A stretch of 8,064 nt of DNA from Firmicutes bacterium UBA5010 (GTDB lineage: Bacteria > Bacillota > Clostridia > Tissierellales > Sedimentibacteraceae), in the NCBI GenBank assembly GCA_002396645.1, contig DGYI01000011.1:26109-34172 (forward strand). The letters run 5' to 3'. Below are positions 5,921 to 8,064 of the stretch, in pieces (positions within the stretch are counted from its first letter, which is position 1; each line of letters starts with the position of its first letter). The position numbers and the translations under genes were made by a program. The notes below the pieces were generated by a model, which saw nothing but the letters and a program-made list of their open reading frames with translations, did not search any database and was not told the origin of the DNA.

Positions 5921-6835
5921 ATGAAAAAATTTAAGGTATTAAGCATTGTTTTAGTATTAATGATGATTCTGGCTGCTTGCACAACTGAAAAAACTGATGT
6001 GCAGGATAAGAAAAATGATACAGCTAAAGATGAGTTTAAAGCACAGATTTTATTTAACGGCTCTTCTACTTTAGCTCCGGTTATGGCTTCAATTTCTACG
6101 AATTTTATTGAAGGTAATGTAACTTGGGACAAGGTTAATCCTTCATTCCCTAATGAAAATATAGCTATTTATGTTTCAGCTGGCGGATCTGGACAAGGTG
6201 TTAAATCAATAATTGATAAAACAAGTGATTTTGGTATGATTGCAAGAACTGTTAAGGACTCAGAAAAAGAGCAGCTTGCAGAGCTTAAAGAATTTAAAAT
6301 TGGTATTGATGCATTAACATTAGGTATTAACCCTAACAATCCAATTTTAACTGTGAAAGATGACTTAACAAAGGATGAAATAGTTAAAATATTCTCTGGA
6401 GAATTTAAGACTTGGAAGGATCTAGATGCTTCACTTCCTGATAAAGAAATAATTGTAGTTACAAGAGATATTGGTGGTGGTGCTCATGAAGTATTCCAAT
6501 CTAAAATAATGGGTGATGTTGAAGTTAAGGCAGATGCAATTCAGGCTCCATCAATGGGTGCTTTAGTTACAAAAATAATTGAAAATGAGTATGCAATAGG
6601 ATACGCTTCATTTGGCGTTGTTAACCAAAATATAGGTAAGATTGCTACGTTAAAAGTTGATGGTGTTGAAGCTACAGCTGAGAATATAGTAAATGGATCT
6701 TATATTATTCAAAGACCTCTAATTGCATTGTTTAACGGTGAGCTTAGTGCTCCTCAACAAGCATTTATGGATTATGTTATGAGTGACGAAGGCTTAGAAG
6801 TTGTTGAATCTATGGGATTTGTACCTGTAAAATAA
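5921..6835 (+). CDS. pstS: Phosphate-type ABC transporter substrate-binding lipoprotein
   Basis: A 304-residue lipoprotein. The N-terminus has basic residues, a hydrophobic core and the lipobox ILAAC with the lipidated C20, so the mature protein should sit on the outer face of the membrane. The PBP-like domain shows GSSTLAP at 47-53, the S90-G-Q-G loop, SDFGMIAR with D103, KIFSGEFKTWKDL at 156-168 and R182. These are PstS landmarks. The usual R-x-x-G-S-G-T anion loop reads R182-D-I-G-G-G-A188 here, so the serine and threonine that contact phosphate in the E. coli protein are glycine and alanine. Phosphate remains the best guess from the pstC/pstA neighbours, but affinity or ligand may differ. 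GGGAG at 5907-5911 lies nine bases ahead of the ATG. An attenuator-like hairpin separates it from pstC. Confidence 0.9.
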   Translation: MKKFKVLSIVLVLMMILAACTTEKTDVQDKKNDTAKDEFKAQILFNGSSTLAPVMASISTNFIEGNVTWDKVNPSFPNENIAIYVSAGGSGQGVKSIIDKTSDFGMIARTVKDSEKEQLAELKEFKIGIDALTLGINPNNPILTVKDDLTKDEIVKIFSGEFKTWKDLDASLPDKEIIVVTRDIGGGAHEVFQSKIMGDVEVKADAIQAPSMGALVTKIIENEYAIGYASFGVVNQNIGKIATLKVDGVEATAENIVNGSYIIQRPLIALFNGELSAPQQAFMDYVMSDEGLEVVESMGFVPVK

Positions 6836-6852
6836 TATTTAATGCAAATATT

Positions 6853-6886
6853 GAAAGAATTCATCCTATAAATGATGAATTCTTTC
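6853..6886 (+). terminator. Hairpin between pstS and pstC, likely attenuator
   Basis: A perfect 13-bp inverted repeat (GAAAGAATTCATC at 6853-6865, complement at 6874-6886) with an 8-base loop, 17 bases after the pstS stop. The following TCTTGTAT is only a modest T-tract. Partial termination here, or protection of the pstS mRNA 3' end, would give more binding protein than permease, the usual ratio for ABC importers. The stem is AT-rich and so only moderately stable. Confidence 0.7.
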
Positions 6887-6923
6887 TCTTGTATAAATAT
6901 GTATATTTAGTAAAGGAGTCAAC

Positions 6924-7790
6924 ATGAAAGAATATAGAGAAAAGATTTTTAGTCTATTAATTACCATTGGAACTATATTGTCTAGTTGCTTAGTTCTTTT
7001 GGTATTTTTTTATATATTAAAGGAGAGCATGACTTTTTTCAAAGAAGTTAAGATTAGTGAATATTTACTGGAAAAAACATGGAGCCCGTTAGGTAGTGAA
7101 AAGTATTCCTTTCTCCCTATGATATTAGCTACTTTGTATGTTTCTTTTTTAGCCATTGCAATAGCAACACCATTAGGAGTAGGATGTGCATTGTTTTTAA
7201 GCTTTCTTGTTGATAAAAAAAAATCTAAGATTATACTTTCGTTTGTTGATATGTTAGCAGGTATTCCCTCTGTGATTTTTGGATTTGTAGGTTTAGTTAT
7301 TTTAGTTAAATTTTTAGAAAAAAAATTAGACATGGTAACTGGTGAAAGTGTGTTAGCAGGGGGTATACTTCTGGCAATCATGCTTTTTCCTTATGTGGTA
7401 ACCGGTTGTACTGAAACCTTTGAGAAGGGAAAATTAAAGTATTTTATTGCATCACAGTCATTAGGAGTATCAAAATGGTACACTATGAGAAAAATCATGC
7501 TTCCATTTGCAGCAAATAGTATTGTCGTTAATATGCTTCTGGCTTTTAGCAGAGCTATAGGTGAAACCATGGCAGTAATGATGGTTACAGGAAACTCACC
7601 TATTTTTCCAAAACTCTTAGGACGGGCCGAAACTATCCCATCCTTAATTGCTCTTGAAATGGGAACTGCAACATACAAAAGCCTTCACTATCATGCATTG
7701 TATGCCGCTGGTCTGATATTAATTATAATTATATTTATTATTCAATTAATTGCTCATAAGATAAGTAAAATAGGATTGAGGCGATTCTAA
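6924..7790 (+). CDS. pstC: Phosphate ABC transporter permease PstC
   Basis: A 288-residue integral membrane protein, of usual PstC length, with six predicted helices (about 9-32, 66-95, 103-128, 141-160, 195-222, 256-278). The cytoplasmic EAA loop, ASQSLGVSKWYTMRKIMLP at 176-194, is where the ATPase PstB docks. AFSRAIGETMAVMMVTGN at 207-224 is a strong PstC signature. AGIPSVIFGFVGL at 112-124 is also typical of the PstC/PstA pair. It forms the translocation pore together with PstA. The start follows AAAGGAG at 6912-6918 with five bases between. Its TAA stop overlaps the pstA ATG by one base (TAATG), indicating translational coupling. It lies 88 bp behind pstS, across the attenuator-like hairpin. 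Confidence 0.95.
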   Translation: MKEYREKIFSLLITIGTILSSCLVLLVFFYILKESMTFFKEVKISEYLLEKTWSPLGSEKYSFLPMILATLYVSFLAIAIATPLGVGCALFLSFLVDKKKSKIILSFVDMLAGIPSVIFGFVGLVILVKFLEKKLDMVTGESVLAGGILLAIMLFPYVVTGCTETFEKGKLKYFIASQSLGVSKWYTMRKIMLPFAANSIVVNMLLAFSRAIGETMAVMMVTGNSPIFPKLLGRAETIPSLIALEMGTATYKSLHYHALYAAGLILIIIIFIIQLIAHKISKIGLRRF

Positions 7791-8064
7791 TGAAAATCAA
7801 GAATATATTATTTAAATCATGGGTCGTATTATCAGGATTGACCATTATATCTGTAACTATGGGTATATTTATATACTTGCTATATAAGGGGTTTAATGTG
7901 ATTTCTTTGGAGTTTGTCTTTAGCTCACCAAAGGGGATTCCTTTAGGGACAGAAGGTGGTATATTTCCTGCAATAGTCGGTTCTTTGCTATCGGGACTAA
8001 TATCAGGATTACTGGGAGGGATTTTGGGGTTATGTACTGCAATTTACTTAGTTTTTTATTGTTA
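7790..8064 (+). CDS. pstA: Phosphate ABC transporter permease PstA, 5' part (runs off window)
   Basis: The first 91 codons of an open frame that is still open at the window end. The ATG at 7790-7792 shares its A with the pstC TAA stop, and GAGG at 7778-7781 lies eight bases ahead, so the two genes are translationally coupled. Residues 11-32 form a first membrane helix. Then comes the extracellular segment SPKGIPLGTEGGIFPAIVGSLL with the GGI-PAI signature (56-62) shared by PstA proteins. A glycine-rich second helix starts at about 60 and runs into LGLCTAIYLVFY. The EAA loop lies outside the window. Position and sequence both support PstA; pstB and phoU are expected next but cannot be seen. Confidence 0.9.
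   Translation, partial: MKIKNILFKSWVVLSGLTIISVTMGIFIYLLYKGFNVISLEFVFSSPKGIPLGTEGGIFPAIVGSLLSGLISGLLGGILGLCTAIYLVFYC

Noticed and set aside
5893..6132. Minus-strand frame opposite the start of pstS
   Set aside because: It is antisense to the PstS signal peptide region, with no ribosome site or family resemblance.
7010..7678. Two minus-strand frames opposite pstC
   Set aside because: Both are antisense shadows of the PstC membrane helices, with no start signals.

Overview
The window is AT-rich with Gram-positive-style Shine-Dalgarno sites (GGAGG, AAAGGAG), a lipobox-type PstS and gene families common in anaerobic Firmicutes, so a Clostridia-like (low-GC Firmicutes) chromosome is the best guess. 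No species can be named from the sequence alone. Nothing in it looks like a phage, an IS element, a CRISPR array or an RNA gene.

Layout. Positions 1-2006 (+ strand) hold a housekeeping-type run: the 3' part of rmuC, a HAD-family phosphatase, and a small DUF523/TudS-like iron-sulfur protein, closed by a 14-bp hairpin at 2016-2050 shared with the genes converging from the right. Positions 2120-5644 (- strand) hold four accessory genes. In transcription order they are a class I SAM methyltransferase, a DUF6273-like protein, a single-pass membrane protein with a calcium-loop-like motif, and a serine beta-lactamase-like hydrolase. The methyltransferase and DUF6273 genes each have a promoter-like sequence of their own. 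The last three could be one transcript, since I see no convincing terminator between them. Positions 5645-5920 are a non-coding divergent promoter region of about 276 bp. From 5921 to the window end (+ strand) runs a pst operon: pstS, an attenuator-like hairpin, pstC, and the first 91 codons of pstA.

How the genes work together. PstS, PstC and PstA are the binding-protein and two membrane subunits of an ABC importer, normally for phosphate. The ATPase (pstB) and phoU would be expected just past the window end. PstS here has lost two side chains that usually contact phosphate. The HAD and DUF523 genes are 12 bp apart and probably co-transcribed. The minus-strand cluster has no recognised common pathway.

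I do not see a clear, complete new biological system. The points most worth a second look are the altered anion-binding loop of PstS, the C-terminus of the DUF6273 protein (which resembles the C-type-lectin-like ends of diversified proteins, with no retroelement present), and two operator-like inverted repeats over the divergent promoters.
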